Shown here one piece after another: positions 29,659 to 38,163 of a stretch of 64,000 bases of DNA. The stretch comes from Gaiellasilicea sp963789355 (GTDB lineage Bacteria; Actinomycetota; Thermoleophilia; Gaiellales; Gaiellaceae). The stretch spans positions 115,710 to 179,709 of the forward strand of contig CAWBKK010000001.1 in NCBI GenBank assembly GCA_963789355.1, read 5' to 3'. Position 1 is the first letter of the stretch. The number at the start of each line of letters is the position of its first letter. A program made the translations under genes and the position numbers. The notes beneath the pieces were generated by a model. The model was not told the origin of the DNA, did not search any database, and saw only the letters and a list, made by a program, of their open reading frames with translations.

Positions 29659-30363
29659 TCAGTACCCGGAGAACTTGTCCGCGAGGACGCGTTCCTCCGG
29701 AACGTCCGCGACCTTGAGGGAGTCGGCGACCGCCTCGGCCATCTCGGGCGGGCCGGCGACGAGAAACACCTTCTCCTCGAGGCCGCCGACGAGCTCTCCG
29801 ATCACGTCCGCGTCGAGCCGGCGCGTCTCACCCTCCCACACCGGATCGTCCGTCATCGTCAGCACGACCCGCAGGCCGTCGATCCGGCGCTCGAGCTCGT
29901 CGAGCTCGTCGAGAAACGCGGCCGACTCGCGGTCGCCGTTGGAATACAGGAGCGTGACCCGGTACGGCAGCTCCTCGTCGGCGATGAAGCGGAGCATCGA
30001 GCGGAACACGGTGATCCCGATCCCGCCGGCGACGAAGACGTAGTCGGCACTCGTGTCCTCGGGGAGCAAGAACGAGCCCTTCGGCTCCTCGACCTCGACC
30101 CCGTCTCCGACCTCCAGCTCGGCCAGCGTTCGCTTGAAGGCGGTGTCGCGCAGCCGGGTCGCGAGCCCGACGACTCCCTCCTCGGTGGGAGAGGTGACCA
30201 GCGAGATGTGGCGGCGAAGCCCCTTCTCGTCCTGATGTCCCCGGTCGGGCAGCTCGACCCAGAAGTAGTGGCCCGGGCGGTAGGCGGGGTAGCCCTCGAC
30301 GGCGAAGCGGACGAGCAGCGTGCCCTTCGCGACCTCGCGCTTCTCGGCGACGGTCGCCCGCAC
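29659..30363 (-). CDS. FNR-like FAD/NAD(P)H oxidoreductase
   Basis: A 234-residue ferredoxin-reductase-fold protein. It has an FAD-binding barrel (RPGHYFWVELPD and RRHISLVTSP), then an NAD(P)-binding half with VAGGIGITVFRSML and the terminal LVAGPPEMAEAV. There is no iron-sulfur or cytochrome domain, so it needs a separate electron partner. The GTG start is one base after the atpC stop (TAGCGTG), so it is translationally coupled to the F1 subunits. Link to ATP synthase function is unknown. Confidence 0.88.
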   Translation of the reverse strand: MRATVAEKREVAKGTLLVRFAVEGYPAYRPGHYFWVELPDRGHQDEKGLRRHISLVTSPTEEGVVGLATRLRDTAFKRTLAELEVGDGVEVEEPKGSFLLPEDTSADYVFVAGGIGITVFRSMLRFIADEELPYRVTLLYSNGDRESAAFLDELDELERRIDGLRVVLTMTDDPVWEGETRRLDADVIGELVGGLEEKVFLVAGPPEMAEAVADSLKVADVPEERVLADKFSGY

Positions 30364-30364
30364 G

Positions 30365-30796
30365 CTAGACGCGCCCGGCGACCGTCAGCTGGTTCTCGGC
30401 GTGGAGGATCCGCTGCTCGAGCTGCCAGCGGTCGGCGGTCGACTCGCCGGCGTCGACCTTCTCGAGCTCGGCCTTCGCCGCCTCCAGTTGCTCCTGGGCC
30501 CGGGCATCGTCGATCTCCTTGACGTCGACGGCGTCATCGACGAGCGCGATCGCGTTGTCGAGCTCGACCTTGAAGAAGCCGGGGCCGGTGGCGAACTCGA
30601 GCACGTCCTCCGCGGCGCGGTCGCGGTAGATCCGCGTCGAGCCGGCCTTCAGCGTCGCGACGAGCGGCGCGTGCCGCGCGAGCACGCCGATCTCGCCCGC
30701 CGCCCCGGGGACGACCAGCATCTCCGCCTCGCCCCGGAAGGCCTCGCCCTCCGGGGTCACGAGCGCGACGTCGAACTTGGGATGAGTCTCGGCCAA
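30365..30796 (-). CDS. atpC: F1 ATP synthase epsilon subunit
   Basis: 143 residues: an N-terminal beta-sandwich (FDVALVTPEGEAFRGEAEMLVVPGA, GEIGVLARHAPLV) and a C-terminal helical hairpin (AQEQLEAAKAELEKV). It is the central-stalk subunit that couples F1 to the c-ring and can inhibit ATP hydrolysis. It follows atpD by 2 bp. The other ATP synthase genes are about 20 kb away at 52344-57755. Confidence 0.94.
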   Translation of the reverse strand: MAETHPKFDVALVTPEGEAFRGEAEMLVVPGAAGEIGVLARHAPLVATLKAGSTRIYRDRAAEDVLEFATGPGFFKVELDNAIALVDDAVDVKEIDDARAQEQLEAAKAELEKVDAGESTADRWQLEQRILHAENQLTVAGRV

Positions 30797-30798
30797 CG

Positions 30799-32226
30799 CT
30801 ATGCCGCCGCTGCGGTCTTCTCGGCCTTTGCGACCGCGCCCTCGATCGTGCCGACCATGTAGAAGGCCGCCTCGGGCAGGTCGTCGTGCGTGCCCTCGAT
30901 GATCTCGCGGAAGCCTTTGATCGTGTCCTCGAGCTTGACGTACTCGCCCGGAGTGCCGGTGAACTGCTCGGCGACGAAGTTCGGCTGCGAGAGGAACCGT
31001 TCGACCTTGCGGGCGCGCGAGACGACGAGCTTGTCCTCGTCGGTCAGCTCGTCCATGCCGAGGATCGCGATGATGTCCTGCAAGTCCTTGTAGCGCTGCA
31101 GCACCTGCTGCACCGCCGTTGCGACGCTGTAGTGCTCGTCGGAGACGATCCCGGGCTGGAGCGCGCGGGACGTCGAGTCGAGCGGGTCGACGGCCGGATA
31201 AATCCCCTTCTCGACGATCGCACGCGAGAGCGTCGTCGTCGCGTCCAGGTGGGCGAACACGTTCGCGGGAGCCGGGTCGGTGAGGTCGTCGGCGGGGACG
31301 TAGATCGCCTGGATCGACGTGACCGAGCCGGTGCGAGTCGAGGTGATCCGCTCCTGCAGCTGGCCCATCTCGGTGGCGAGCGTCGGCTGGTAGCCGACTG
31401 CGCTCGGCATCCGCCCGAGGAGCGCCGACACCTCCGAGCCCGCCTGGACGAACCGGAAGATGTTGTCGATGAAGAGGAGCGTGTCCTGGCCCTGGTCGCG
31501 GAAGTACTCCGCCATCGTCAGACCGGAGAGGCCGACGCGCAGGCGCGCGCCCGGCGGCTCGTTCATCTGGCCGTAGACGAGCGCGACCTTGTCGATCACC
31601 TCGGACTCGGTCATCTCGAGGAAGAGGTCGTTGCCCTCGCGGGTCCGCTCACCGACGCCCGCGAAGACCGAGACGCCGCCGTGCTGGCGCGCGATGTTGT
31701 GGATCAGCTCCTGGATCAGCACGGTCTTGCCGGTGCCGGCACCCCCGAAGAGACCGATCTTGCCGCCCTTGACGTACGGGGCGATCAGGTCGACGACCTT
31801 CAGGCCCGTCTCGAAGATCTCGATCGTCGGCGAGAGCTCGCGGAACTCGGGCGGATCGCGGTGGATCGACCAGCGCTCGACGTCCTTGCCCGCCGGCGGC
31901 TTGTTGTCGATCGGCTCGCCGATCACGTTCCAGATCCGGCCGAGCGTCGCCTCGCCCACCGGGACCGAGATCGGCGCGCCGGTGTCGACGACGTCGACGC
32001 CGCGCGCGAGCCCGTCGGTGGTCTCCATCGCGACGGCGCGGACGCGATCGTCGCCGAGATGCTGCTGCACCTCCGCGATCAGCGTCCGGCTGCCGCCGTC
32101 GCCGGTCGGCACCTGGATCGCGAGCGCGTTGTAGATCTCCGGCAGCTCGTCCGGGAAGACGGCATCGATGACGACGCCCTTGATCTCGATCACCTTGCCT
32201 GCGGTGCCCTGCGCGTGCTCAGACAT
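30799..32226 (-). CDS. atpD: F1 ATP synthase beta subunit
   Basis: 475 residues, the catalytic F1 subunit. Walker A is GGAGTGKT (161-168), with the catalytic glutamate in GVGERTREGND and the DELSEED-region counterpart GMDELTDEDK. The ribosome-binding site CAGGAGAG precedes the ATG. An 81-bp gap lies upstream, containing the short palindrome GGCGGCGCCGC but no clear promoter. In most bacteria atpD directly follows atpG; here atpG lies 20 kb upstream and ends with its own terminator. Confidence 0.97.
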   Translation of the reverse strand: MSEHAQGTAGKVIEIKGVVIDAVFPDELPEIYNALAIQVPTGDGGSRTLIAEVQQHLGDDRVRAVAMETTDGLARGVDVVDTGAPISVPVGEATLGRIWNVIGEPIDNKPPAGKDVERWSIHRDPPEFRELSPTIEIFETGLKVVDLIAPYVKGGKIGLFGGAGTGKTVLIQELIHNIARQHGGVSVFAGVGERTREGNDLFLEMTESEVIDKVALVYGQMNEPPGARLRVGLSGLTMAEYFRDQGQDTLLFIDNIFRFVQAGSEVSALLGRMPSAVGYQPTLATEMGQLQERITSTRTGSVTSIQAIYVPADDLTDPAPANVFAHLDATTTLSRAIVEKGIYPAVDPLDSTSRALQPGIVSDEHYSVATAVQQVLQRYKDLQDIIAILGMDELTDEDKLVVSRARKVERFLSQPNFVAEQFTGTPGEYVKLEDTIKGFREIIEGTHDDLPEAAFYMVGTIEGAVAKAEKTAAAA

Positions 32227-32307
32227 GACTCTCCTGGGAAAAGATCTCTTGAGGAAAAGCGACGCGCGGCGCCGCCAAATGCGCTCGGAGTCTAGCGAAG
32301 CAGCTTG

Positions 32308-32787
32308 TCAGGCCGGTTGGGTGCCGAACGCCGGCGAGGGGCGATCCGGGTACCCGACCGCGCTCAGGAGTGCCTCCCGGCGGAGCAGGCGGATCGTCCT
32401 CAGCTCGGCGTCTTCGACCTCGGCTGGCGACGCTCTGCGCGGCGATGCCGGCCGCTCCGCATCGGTCCCGGCCGGTGCCTGGAGCGCGATCGCGAACGCC
32501 ATCGCGGCGACCGCGGCGACGGCGCCGACGCCGCGCGCCCGCGCGTAGACGGAGCGGCGGACCGGGGCAGTCGGCAGAGCGAGTCGACGCCGGGAGCGCT
32601 CGAGGGCAGCGGCCCGCAGCTGCTCGGCGATCGCCGCGACGTGGTCGGCGAACCAGCTGCAGGCTGGGCACTGGGCCAGGTGCGCCTCGAGCAGTCGCTG
32701 CTCCAGCACGGACAGCTCCCCGTCCGGGGCGAGCGCAGCCCGGGCTCGCGCTCGCTCGCAGCGGTCGCGTCGAGTGGACGTCCTCAC
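32308..32787 (-). CDS. Zinc-finger (zf-HC2-like) single-pass membrane protein, anti-sigma-like
   Basis: 159 residues from GTG 32787. The N-terminus has the zf-HC2 pattern CERARARAALAPDGELSVLE then HLAQCPAC (H-x3-C-x2-C), the zinc site typical of anti-sigma factors. A hydrophobic helix (about 90-110) and a charged tail follow. No ECF sigma factor gene lies beside it. It overlaps the small membrane-protein gene by 4 nt. It is a clear paralogue of the protein at 39294, which keeps the same PDGELS-LE and H-x3-C-x2-C blocks. Confidence 0.75.
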   Translation of the reverse strand: MRTSTRRDRCERARARAALAPDGELSVLEQRLLEAHLAQCPACSWFADHVAAIAEQLRAAALERSRRRLALPTAPVRRSVYARARGVGAVAAVAAMAFAIALQAPAGTDAERPASPRRASPAEVEDAELRTIRLLRREALLSAVGYPDRPSPAFGTQPA

Positions 32788-33143
32788 AACAGCCGCGCAT
32801 TCGAGTCGACCGCTGCCCCCAGAGCGAGCAGCACGATTCCGGCGATCACGAGCAGCCCCGTCATGTTGAACGACTCCACCTGCTCGTCGCCGGAGGCGAC
32901 GCGGAGCCCGCGCGGGACGCGGAGTCCGACCATTCCCTCCTCGTTCGCGACCCGGAACGGCCCGCGGTTGCCGACGAAGAAGCCCCCGAGCAGGAGCGCG
33001 CAGCCCGCGAGGTAGAGGCCGACCGCCACCGAGCGGTTCGCCGGCGCGCCCAGGAGCAGCCCGAAGAGGAGCGAGAGCACGGCCGTTCCTCCGGCGATCG
33101 TCGCCAGCAGGGTGAAGAAGCGGCGCGCGGCTGAGATCAGCAT
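32784..33143 (-). CDS. Small membrane protein of unknown function
   Basis: 119 residues with about four hydrophobic segments: near the N-terminus (FFTLLATIAGGTAVLSLLFG), about 38-56 (AVGLYLAGCALLLGGFFVGN) and a C-terminal pair-like stretch (MTGLLVIAGIVLLALGAAV). A loop of charged residues between them contains RVANEEGMVGLRVPRG. Family not recognised. It lies between palindromic element 33149-33312 and the zinc-finger gene, with which it overlaps by 4 nt. No clear ribosome-binding site precedes the ATG; the palindrome fills that position. Confidence 0.7.
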   Translation of the reverse strand: MLISAARRFFTLLATIAGGTAVLSLLFGLLLGAPANRSVAVGLYLAGCALLLGGFFVGNRGPFRVANEEGMVGLRVPRGLRVASGDEQVESFNMTGLLVIAGIVLLALGAAVDSNARLL

Positions 33144-33148
33144 CGCCT

Positions 33149-33312
33149 AGTGCCCCGTCCAGTGATGCTGTCCAGCTTCTGGGTCGTGAGCACCAAGCGA
33201 GGGGCCGCACGCGTCCGCGGCGCAGGCCGGTGGCCTGCGTAAGGACGCGGGTGGTTCCTCGCGCCGCGTGCTCGCGGGCCAGGAGCGGGCGTGTATCGCT
33301 GGACGGGGCACT
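33149..33312. repeat. 164-bp palindromic intergenic element, copy 1
   Basis: The ends form an 18-bp inverted repeat (33149-33166 with 33295-33312, one G-T pair). Inner arms AGCAC..CGAGG / CCTCG..GTGCT, CGCGTCC / GGACGCG and CGCAGGCC / GGCCTGCG close on a GGT loop at the exact centre, so the whole element can fold into one long stem. It overlaps the TAA of the upstream DppF gene by one base and ends five bases from the next ATG. It shares length (164 bp), centre and the core CGTGAGCnnCAAGCGA at offset 37 with the element at 55304-55467. I do not recognise the family. Confidence 0.8.
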
Positions 33313-34355
33313 TACCTCGCCACGGCCGCTTCTTCTCCCGCCCGGCGGATCTCCTCGCCGGACATCGGCCAGCGCTCGAGCGGGTAGTGACAGGCGGCGC
33401 TGTGACCGGCTCCGAAGCCGCGGAGCTGCGGCTCCTCGACGTCGCAATGCCCCGGCCGGAAGCGCGGGCAGCGCGGGTGGAAGCGGCAGGCCTCGGGCGG
33501 ATTGATCGGGTTGGGGACGTCACCCTCGAGCACGATCGGACGCCGCAGACGGCCCAGCTCGGGATTCGGGATCGGGACGGCCGAGAGCAGCGCACCGGTG
33601 TACGGATGCTTCGGCTCGGCGTAGAGCTGGTTGCGGTCGGCGACCTCGGCGACCTTGCCCAGGTACATCACGAGCACCCGGTCGGAGATGTGCCGGACGA
33701 CGTTGAGGTCGTGCGCGATGAAGACGTAGGTGAGCCCGAAGTCGCGCTGGAGATCCTTGAGCAGGTTCAGGATCTGCGCCTGGACGGAGACGTCGAGCGC
33801 GGAGACGGGCTCGTCGCAGACGATCAGCTTCGGGTTCACCGCAAGCGCACGGGCGACGCCGATCCGCTGCCGCTGACCGCCCGAGAACTCGTGCGGGAAG
33901 CGGTTGTAGTGCTCCGGGTTGAGCCCGACGACGTCCAGGAGCTCCTGGACGCGCCGCTTGATCTCGGCCGGCGTCCCGATCTTGTGGACCTGGAGCGCCT
34001 CGGCGACGATGAACCCGACGCGCTTGCGCTGGTTCAGGCTCGCGTACGGGTCCTGGAAGATCATCATCAGCTCGCGCCGGATCGGGCGCATCTGCGTCCG
34101 GTTCAGGTGGGTGATGTCCCGGCCGGCGAACGTGATCCGGCCACTCGTCGGATCGAGCAGGCGCATCAGGCAGCGCGCCATCGTCGACTTGCCGCAACCC
34201 GACTCGCCGACGACGCCGAGCGTCTCCCCCTGCTTGACCGTGAAGCTGATCCCGTCGACCGCCTGGACGCTCGCGACCTGCTTCTGGAAGACGATCCCGC
34301 GCGTGACCGGGAAGTGCTTGACGAGATCCTCGACGACGAGCAGGTCCTCGCTCAC
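33312..34355 (-). CDS. Peptide ABC transporter ATP-binding protein, DppF type (operon 2)
   Basis: 347 residues from GTG 34355, placed where homology begins (SEDLLVVEDLVKHFPV) and where GTGA overlaps the DppD stop by 4 nt. Walker A is GESGCGKST, the signature FSGGQRQRIG, Walker B LIVCDEPVSALD, and the H-loop FIAHDL. The C-terminal oligopeptide-transporter region has the cysteines in CRFHPRCPRF, unlike the shorter operon 1 copy. It is the last gene of operon 2; its TAA overlaps palindromic element 33149-33312. Confidence 0.93.
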   Translation of the reverse strand: MSEDLLVVEDLVKHFPVTRGIVFQKQVASVQAVDGISFTVKQGETLGVVGESGCGKSTMARCLMRLLDPTSGRITFAGRDITHLNRTQMRPIRRELMMIFQDPYASLNQRKRVGFIVAEALQVHKIGTPAEIKRRVQELLDVVGLNPEHYNRFPHEFSGGQRQRIGVARALAVNPKLIVCDEPVSALDVSVQAQILNLLKDLQRDFGLTYVFIAHDLNVVRHISDRVLVMYLGKVAEVADRNQLYAEPKHPYTGALLSAVPIPNPELGRLRRPIVLEGDVPNPINPPEACRFHPRCPRFRPGHCDVEEPQLRGFGAGHSAACHYPLERWPMSGEEIRRAGEEAAVAR

Positions 34356-35374
34356 GACGCCTCCGCGAGGGTGCCGGCGAGCAGCTTCAGGACCTCCCGA
34401 TCCTTCGTCTCCTCGTCGAGATGGCAGGCCTGCAGGTGGTTCGGCGAGCTCGAGACCGGCAGGAGCTCCGGCACGACGGAGTTGCAGACACCGAGCACGT
34501 ACGGGCAGCGGGGGTGGAACCGGCACCCGCGCGGCGGGTTCAGGAGCGAGGGCGGCGATCCCTGAATCTGGACGAGCCGCTCCACGTCCGCGTCGAGCCG
34601 CGGCAACGAGCCGAGCAGGCCCCACGTGTACGGATGGTGGGGCCGCGTGAAGATCTCGTCCACGGAGCCCTCCTCGGCGACCTTGCCGGCGTACATGACG
34701 ACGACGTCGTCCGCGATCTCGGCGACGACGCCGAGGTCGTGCGTGATCATGATGATCGCGGTCTCGAACTCCTCCTGCAGGCTCGTCATCAGGCTGAGGA
34801 TCTGCGCCTGCGTGGTCACGTCGAGCGCCGTCGTCGGCTCGTCGGCGATCAGCAGGTCGGGCTCGTTGATCAGCGCCATCGCGATCATCACCCGCTGGCG
34901 CATCCCGCCCGAGAACTGATGCGGATAGTCGTCGATTCGCCGGTCGGCGCGCGGGATCCCGACCGCCTTCAGCAGCTCGAGCGCGCGCAGCCTCGCATCC
35001 CGCTTCGTAACGTCGCGGTGCAGCATCACCGCCTCGACCAGCTGCTTCCCGATCGTGTGCACCGGGTTCAGCGACGTCATCGGATCCTGGAAGATCATCG
35101 CGATGTCGTTGCCGCGGAGCCCCCGCAGCTTCCGCGGGCTCATCTGCAGGAGGTCCTCGCCGTTGAAGAGCGCCTCGCCGGCCGAGATCGTGTTGCGCCG
35201 GTTGTTCAGGCCCATGATCGAGAGGCAGGTGACGCTCTTGCCGCAGCCCGACTCGCCGACGATCCCGAGCGTCTTTCCCTTCTCGACTGCGAAGCTGACC
35301 CCGTCGACGGCCTTGACGATGCCATCGTCGGTGCGGAAGCTCGTCCGCAGATCGCGGACCTCCAAGAGCGCCAT
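34352..35374 (-). CDS. Peptide ABC transporter ATP-binding protein, DppD type (operon 2)
   Basis: 340 residues from ATG 35374, sharing one base with the stop of the DppB gene (TGATG). Walker A is GESGCGKSV, the signature FSGGMRQRVM, Walker B LLIADEPTTALD and the H-loop MITHDLG. The C-terminal segment CRFHPRCPYVLGVC completes the oligopeptide-transporter type. It is partner of the DppF product just downstream. Confidence 0.93.
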   Translation of the reverse strand: MALLEVRDLRTSFRTDDGIVKAVDGVSFAVEKGKTLGIVGESGCGKSVTCLSIMGLNNRRNTISAGEALFNGEDLLQMSPRKLRGLRGNDIAMIFQDPMTSLNPVHTIGKQLVEAVMLHRDVTKRDARLRALELLKAVGIPRADRRIDDYPHQFSGGMRQRVMIAMALINEPDLLIADEPTTALDVTTQAQILSLMTSLQEEFETAIIMITHDLGVVAEIADDVVVMYAGKVAEEGSVDEIFTRPHHPYTWGLLGSLPRLDADVERLVQIQGSPPSLLNPPRGCRFHPRCPYVLGVCNSVVPELLPVSSSPNHLQACHLDEETKDREVLKLLAGTLAEAS

Positions 35375-36339
35375 CAGCTGAGCCGGATCCGGGGGTCGAT
35401 GACCGCGTAGAGCAGGTCGACGATCAGGTTGAAGACGATGATGCAGAGGGTCGAGAAGACGACGATCCCCTGGATCACGGGCAGGTCGAAGTTCTCGTAG
35501 CTCTGCAGCACCTGCCGGCCGAGCCCCGGGAGCGAGTAGATCGACTCGGTGAAGATGGCGCCGCCGAGCGCGATCCCGATGTCCATCCCGAGGATCGTCA
35601 CCACCGGCAGCAAGCTGTTCCGGAGCACGTGGCCGCGGATCACCTGGCCTTCTGGCGCTCCCTTCGCGCGCGCGGTCCGCACGTAGTCCTCGTTCATCGT
35701 CTCCATCACGTTCGCCCGGATCAGGCGCACGTAAAGGGCGGCGAAGAGGATCGCGAACGTGAGCCAGGGCAGGAGCATGTGGTAGGCCCACTGCACCGGG
35801 CCGCCGTGCTCCTGCGAGGGGTTGAAGAAGTCGGCGTAGCCCGTGATCGGCGTCAGCTCGAGCTTGTAGCCGATGAAGTAGGCGAAGATCAGCCCGATCC
35901 AGACCGGGTGCGCCGAGAGGCCGATCAGGACGAAGACCATGCCGGCCCGGTCGACCAGCGAGCGCGGCCGGAGCGCCGAGATGATCCCGATCGGGATCGA
36001 CAGCGCGAGCCAGAAGATCGCGCCGCCGAAGACGAGCGCGGCCGTCACCGGCGCGGCCCGGAGGACGATGTCGTTCACCTCCTGGCGGTTGACGAAGGAG
36101 GTCCCGAGCGACTGCTCGCCGACGAGCTGCCAGAGGAAGCGCCCGTACTGCTCCCAGACCGGCTCGTCCAGGTGCAGGCGCTCGGCCACGCGCTCCACGT
36201 CGGCCGCCGTCGCGCCCTGGCCGGCGGCGAGGCGCGCCGGGTCCGCGGGCGTGACGTAGAAGATCACGTACGTGACGACCGTGACGGCGAGGAAGAGCAC
36301 CACCGCCCACAGGAGTCGTCTGATCAGGTACTGGAGCAC
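35374..36339 (-). CDS. Peptide ABC transporter permease, DppB type (operon 2)
   Basis: 321 residues; it starts MLQYLIRRLLWAVV and has six predicted membrane segments. The EAA loop is YVRTARAKGAPEGQVIRGHVLRN, followed by GGAIFTESIYSLPGLG, the typical DppB block before the last segments. It follows the binding-protein gene across the hairpin at 36370-36399. Its DppC partner is not next to it: that gene lies upstream of the binding protein at 38164. Confidence 0.93.
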   Translation of the reverse strand: MLQYLIRRLLWAVVLFLAVTVVTYVIFYVTPADPARLAAGQGATAADVERVAERLHLDEPVWEQYGRFLWQLVGEQSLGTSFVNRQEVNDIVLRAAPVTAALVFGGAIFWLALSIPIGIISALRPRSLVDRAGMVFVLIGLSAHPVWIGLIFAYFIGYKLELTPITGYADFFNPSQEHGGPVQWAYHMLLPWLTFAILFAALYVRLIRANVMETMNEDYVRTARAKGAPEGQVIRGHVLRNSLLPVVTILGMDIGIALGGAIFTESIYSLPGLGRQVLQSYENFDLPVIQGIVVFSTLCIIVFNLIVDLLYAVIDPRIRLS

Positions 36340-36369
36340 GGACGGAGCCTTTCGCGGTCAGGGGAGAGA

Positions 36370-36399
36370 CCGGGCGGGGAGCCGGAACGCCCCGCCCGG
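36370..36399 (-). promoter_or_regulatory. Intercistronic GC hairpin between binding-protein and permease genes (operon 2)
   Basis: CCGGGCGGGG (36370-36379) pairs with CCCCGCCCGG (36390-36399) across 10 nt. After one mismatch the stem extends three more pairs outward. It lies between the binding-protein stop at 36412 and the DppB start at 36339, with no T-tract after it. This is the same position and type as in operons 1 and 3, which argues for a shared role in unequal expression of receptor and permease. Confidence 0.7.
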
Positions 36400-36411
36400 G
36401 CTCAGGCCGGT

Positions 36412-38067
36412 CTACTTGATCGCGAGCGCGTTGATGACTGCGCCTGCGTAGACCGGGTGGTGGATGTAGTTCGTCAGCCGCGCTGACAGGAACTCACGGG
36501 AGTTCGGATTCGCGTACGGCGCCCACGGGGCCGCGTTCCGCATGATGTCGACGTCGAGCTTGCCGTACGACGAGTAGCGGCTCGGGCCCGAGAGCTTCGC
36601 GAAGTCGTTCATCTGCTTGTTGAAGCGGGCGTCGTTGAAGTACGAGTAGTTGGAGTTGTTCGACTCCTGGATGTTGCCGCCGTCCAGGAGGACGTTGATG
36701 AAGTCGAACGGGTCCGGATAGTCGGCCACCCAGCTGCCGACGTACGCGTCGAAGTCCGCTCCGCGCGTGCCCACGGTGCGAAGGGCGACCGCGAACGGCA
36801 GCGGCCTCGTCTCCGCCTTCAGCCCCATCTGCTCCAGGTTGAACTTGACCACCTGGGCCTGGGCCGTGCGGAGGGCGCTGGTCGAGTGGATGATCGTGAC
36901 CGTGTTGCTCGCCCCACCGGCCAGCTGCCGTGCCCTGGCCGGATCGGCCCCCTTGATCGGATAGAGCGAGGCCTCGCGGTAGCCCTGCAGGCTCGGCGGC
37001 AGGATCTGATCCGTCCGCTTGCCGTAGAACTTGCCCGAGACGCGGATGATCGCAGGACGGTCGATCGCGTAGTTGGCCGCCTTGCGGACGTTGACCCGGT
37101 TGAACGGAGCCCGCGACGTGTTCAGCGCCACGTAGCCGACGCCCATGTAGGGGTTGACGAAGTAGCGGCCGGCGCCGCCCTTCTTGACGCCGAACTGCTG
37201 CGCGAGGTCGGCGTGTGCCGTCGGCGGCACGCCCGAGGCGTCGTAGTCGGCCTGGCCGGCGCGCACCTGGAGCAGGCTCTGATTCTGGTCGGTGTTGACC
37301 GTGTAGACGATCCGGTCGGCGTTCGCCGGGCGGCTCCCCTTGTAGTTCGGGTTCCGCGCCAGCGTCAGCGACTGCGTGATCGCGCGGCTGACGATCCGGT
37401 ACGGGCCGGCCGACGGGTAGACCGAGATCCCCCTCGGGTCGATCGCCATGCTCGGCTTGACCGCGCCGAAGAACGGCATCGCCAGCTCGGCGAGGAACGT
37501 CGGGTTGGCCTGACGGAGCTTGATCACGAGCGTCTGGCCCTTGGCGGTGACGCCGCTGACGGAGCGGGCCTTGCCGGCGTTGCGCTCGTCAGCGCCGACG
37601 ACGTCGTGCAGGAACGCGATCGCCGGAGACGCCTGCTGCGGGTCGGCCGCACGCTCGATCGCCCGCTTGAACGCGGCGGCGGTGACGGGCGAGCCGTCGC
37701 TGAACTTGAGTCCGCTGCGCACGGTGAAGGTGTAGGTCCGCCCGTCGCGGGACACGCGCGGGAAGCCGGAGGCCGCCTCGGGAACGAGCCTGGTGCCTTC
37801 GGGCGCAGGCTTGTCCGGGTAGTTCAGCAGCGTGATGTTGACGGCGTACAGCATCTGCCAGCCGATCGCGTCGTACGCCATCGCGGGATCGGTGAACTCG
37901 AAGTCGGTCGTCGAGACGTTGAGGCGCAGCGTGCCGCCGCGCTTCGCCTCGCCGGAGCCCGCCTTGCTGGGTGTCGCACTCGCCGCGCCAGCGAAGCTGG
38001 ACGCCACGAGCAAACCGACCCCGACCGCCGCCATCGCGATCGAGAGCGTGAGCTTCCTCCTGTGCAT
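36412..38067 (-). CDS. Peptide-type ABC transporter substrate-binding protein (operon 2)
   Basis: 551 residues from ATG 38067, chosen because GGAAGGAA lies just upstream; the in-frame ATG at 38094 has no such site. A signal peptide runs from MHRRKLTLSIAM to about AASA with no lipobox Cys, so unlike the operon 1 receptor it may be released or held by other means. SBP_bac_5 features include GGTLRLNVSTTDFEFTDPA near the mature start and DFDAYVGSWVADYPDP in lobe 2. The preceding 96 bp contain the A/T-rich stretch TAGTTAGTATCACTAAACATTA, a possible internal promoter. Confidence 0.92.
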   Translation of the reverse strand: MHRRKLTLSIAMAAVGVGLLVASSFAGAASATPSKAGSGEAKRGGTLRLNVSTTDFEFTDPAMAYDAIGWQMLYAVNITLLNYPDKPAPEGTRLVPEAASGFPRVSRDGRTYTFTVRSGLKFSDGSPVTAAAFKRAIERAADPQQASPAIAFLHDVVGADERNAGKARSVSGVTAKGQTLVIKLRQANPTFLAELAMPFFGAVKPSMAIDPRGISVYPSAGPYRIVSRAITQSLTLARNPNYKGSRPANADRIVYTVNTDQNQSLLQVRAGQADYDASGVPPTAHADLAQQFGVKKGGAGRYFVNPYMGVGYVALNTSRAPFNRVNVRKAANYAIDRPAIIRVSGKFYGKRTDQILPPSLQGYREASLYPIKGADPARARQLAGGASNTVTIIHSTSALRTAQAQVVKFNLEQMGLKAETRPLPFAVALRTVGTRGADFDAYVGSWVADYPDPFDFINVLLDGGNIQESNNSNYSYFNDARFNKQMNDFAKLSGPSRYSSYGKLDVDIMRNAAPWAPYANPNSREFLSARLTNYIHHPVYAGAVINALAIK

Positions 38068-38163
38068 CGGTTTCCTTCCGTCGTCGTTGCCCATCGCTGC
38101 CTGGGACGACGGAGTCGATGAATAGTTAGTATCACTAAACATTACTTTGGTTCTGCAAAACCG

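Noticed and set aside
33149..33312. Intrinsic terminator or classical MITE as explanation of the palindrome
   Set aside because: There is no T-tract, no clear target-site duplication beside the ends, and the second copy sits inside the atp operon, where termination would be harmful.
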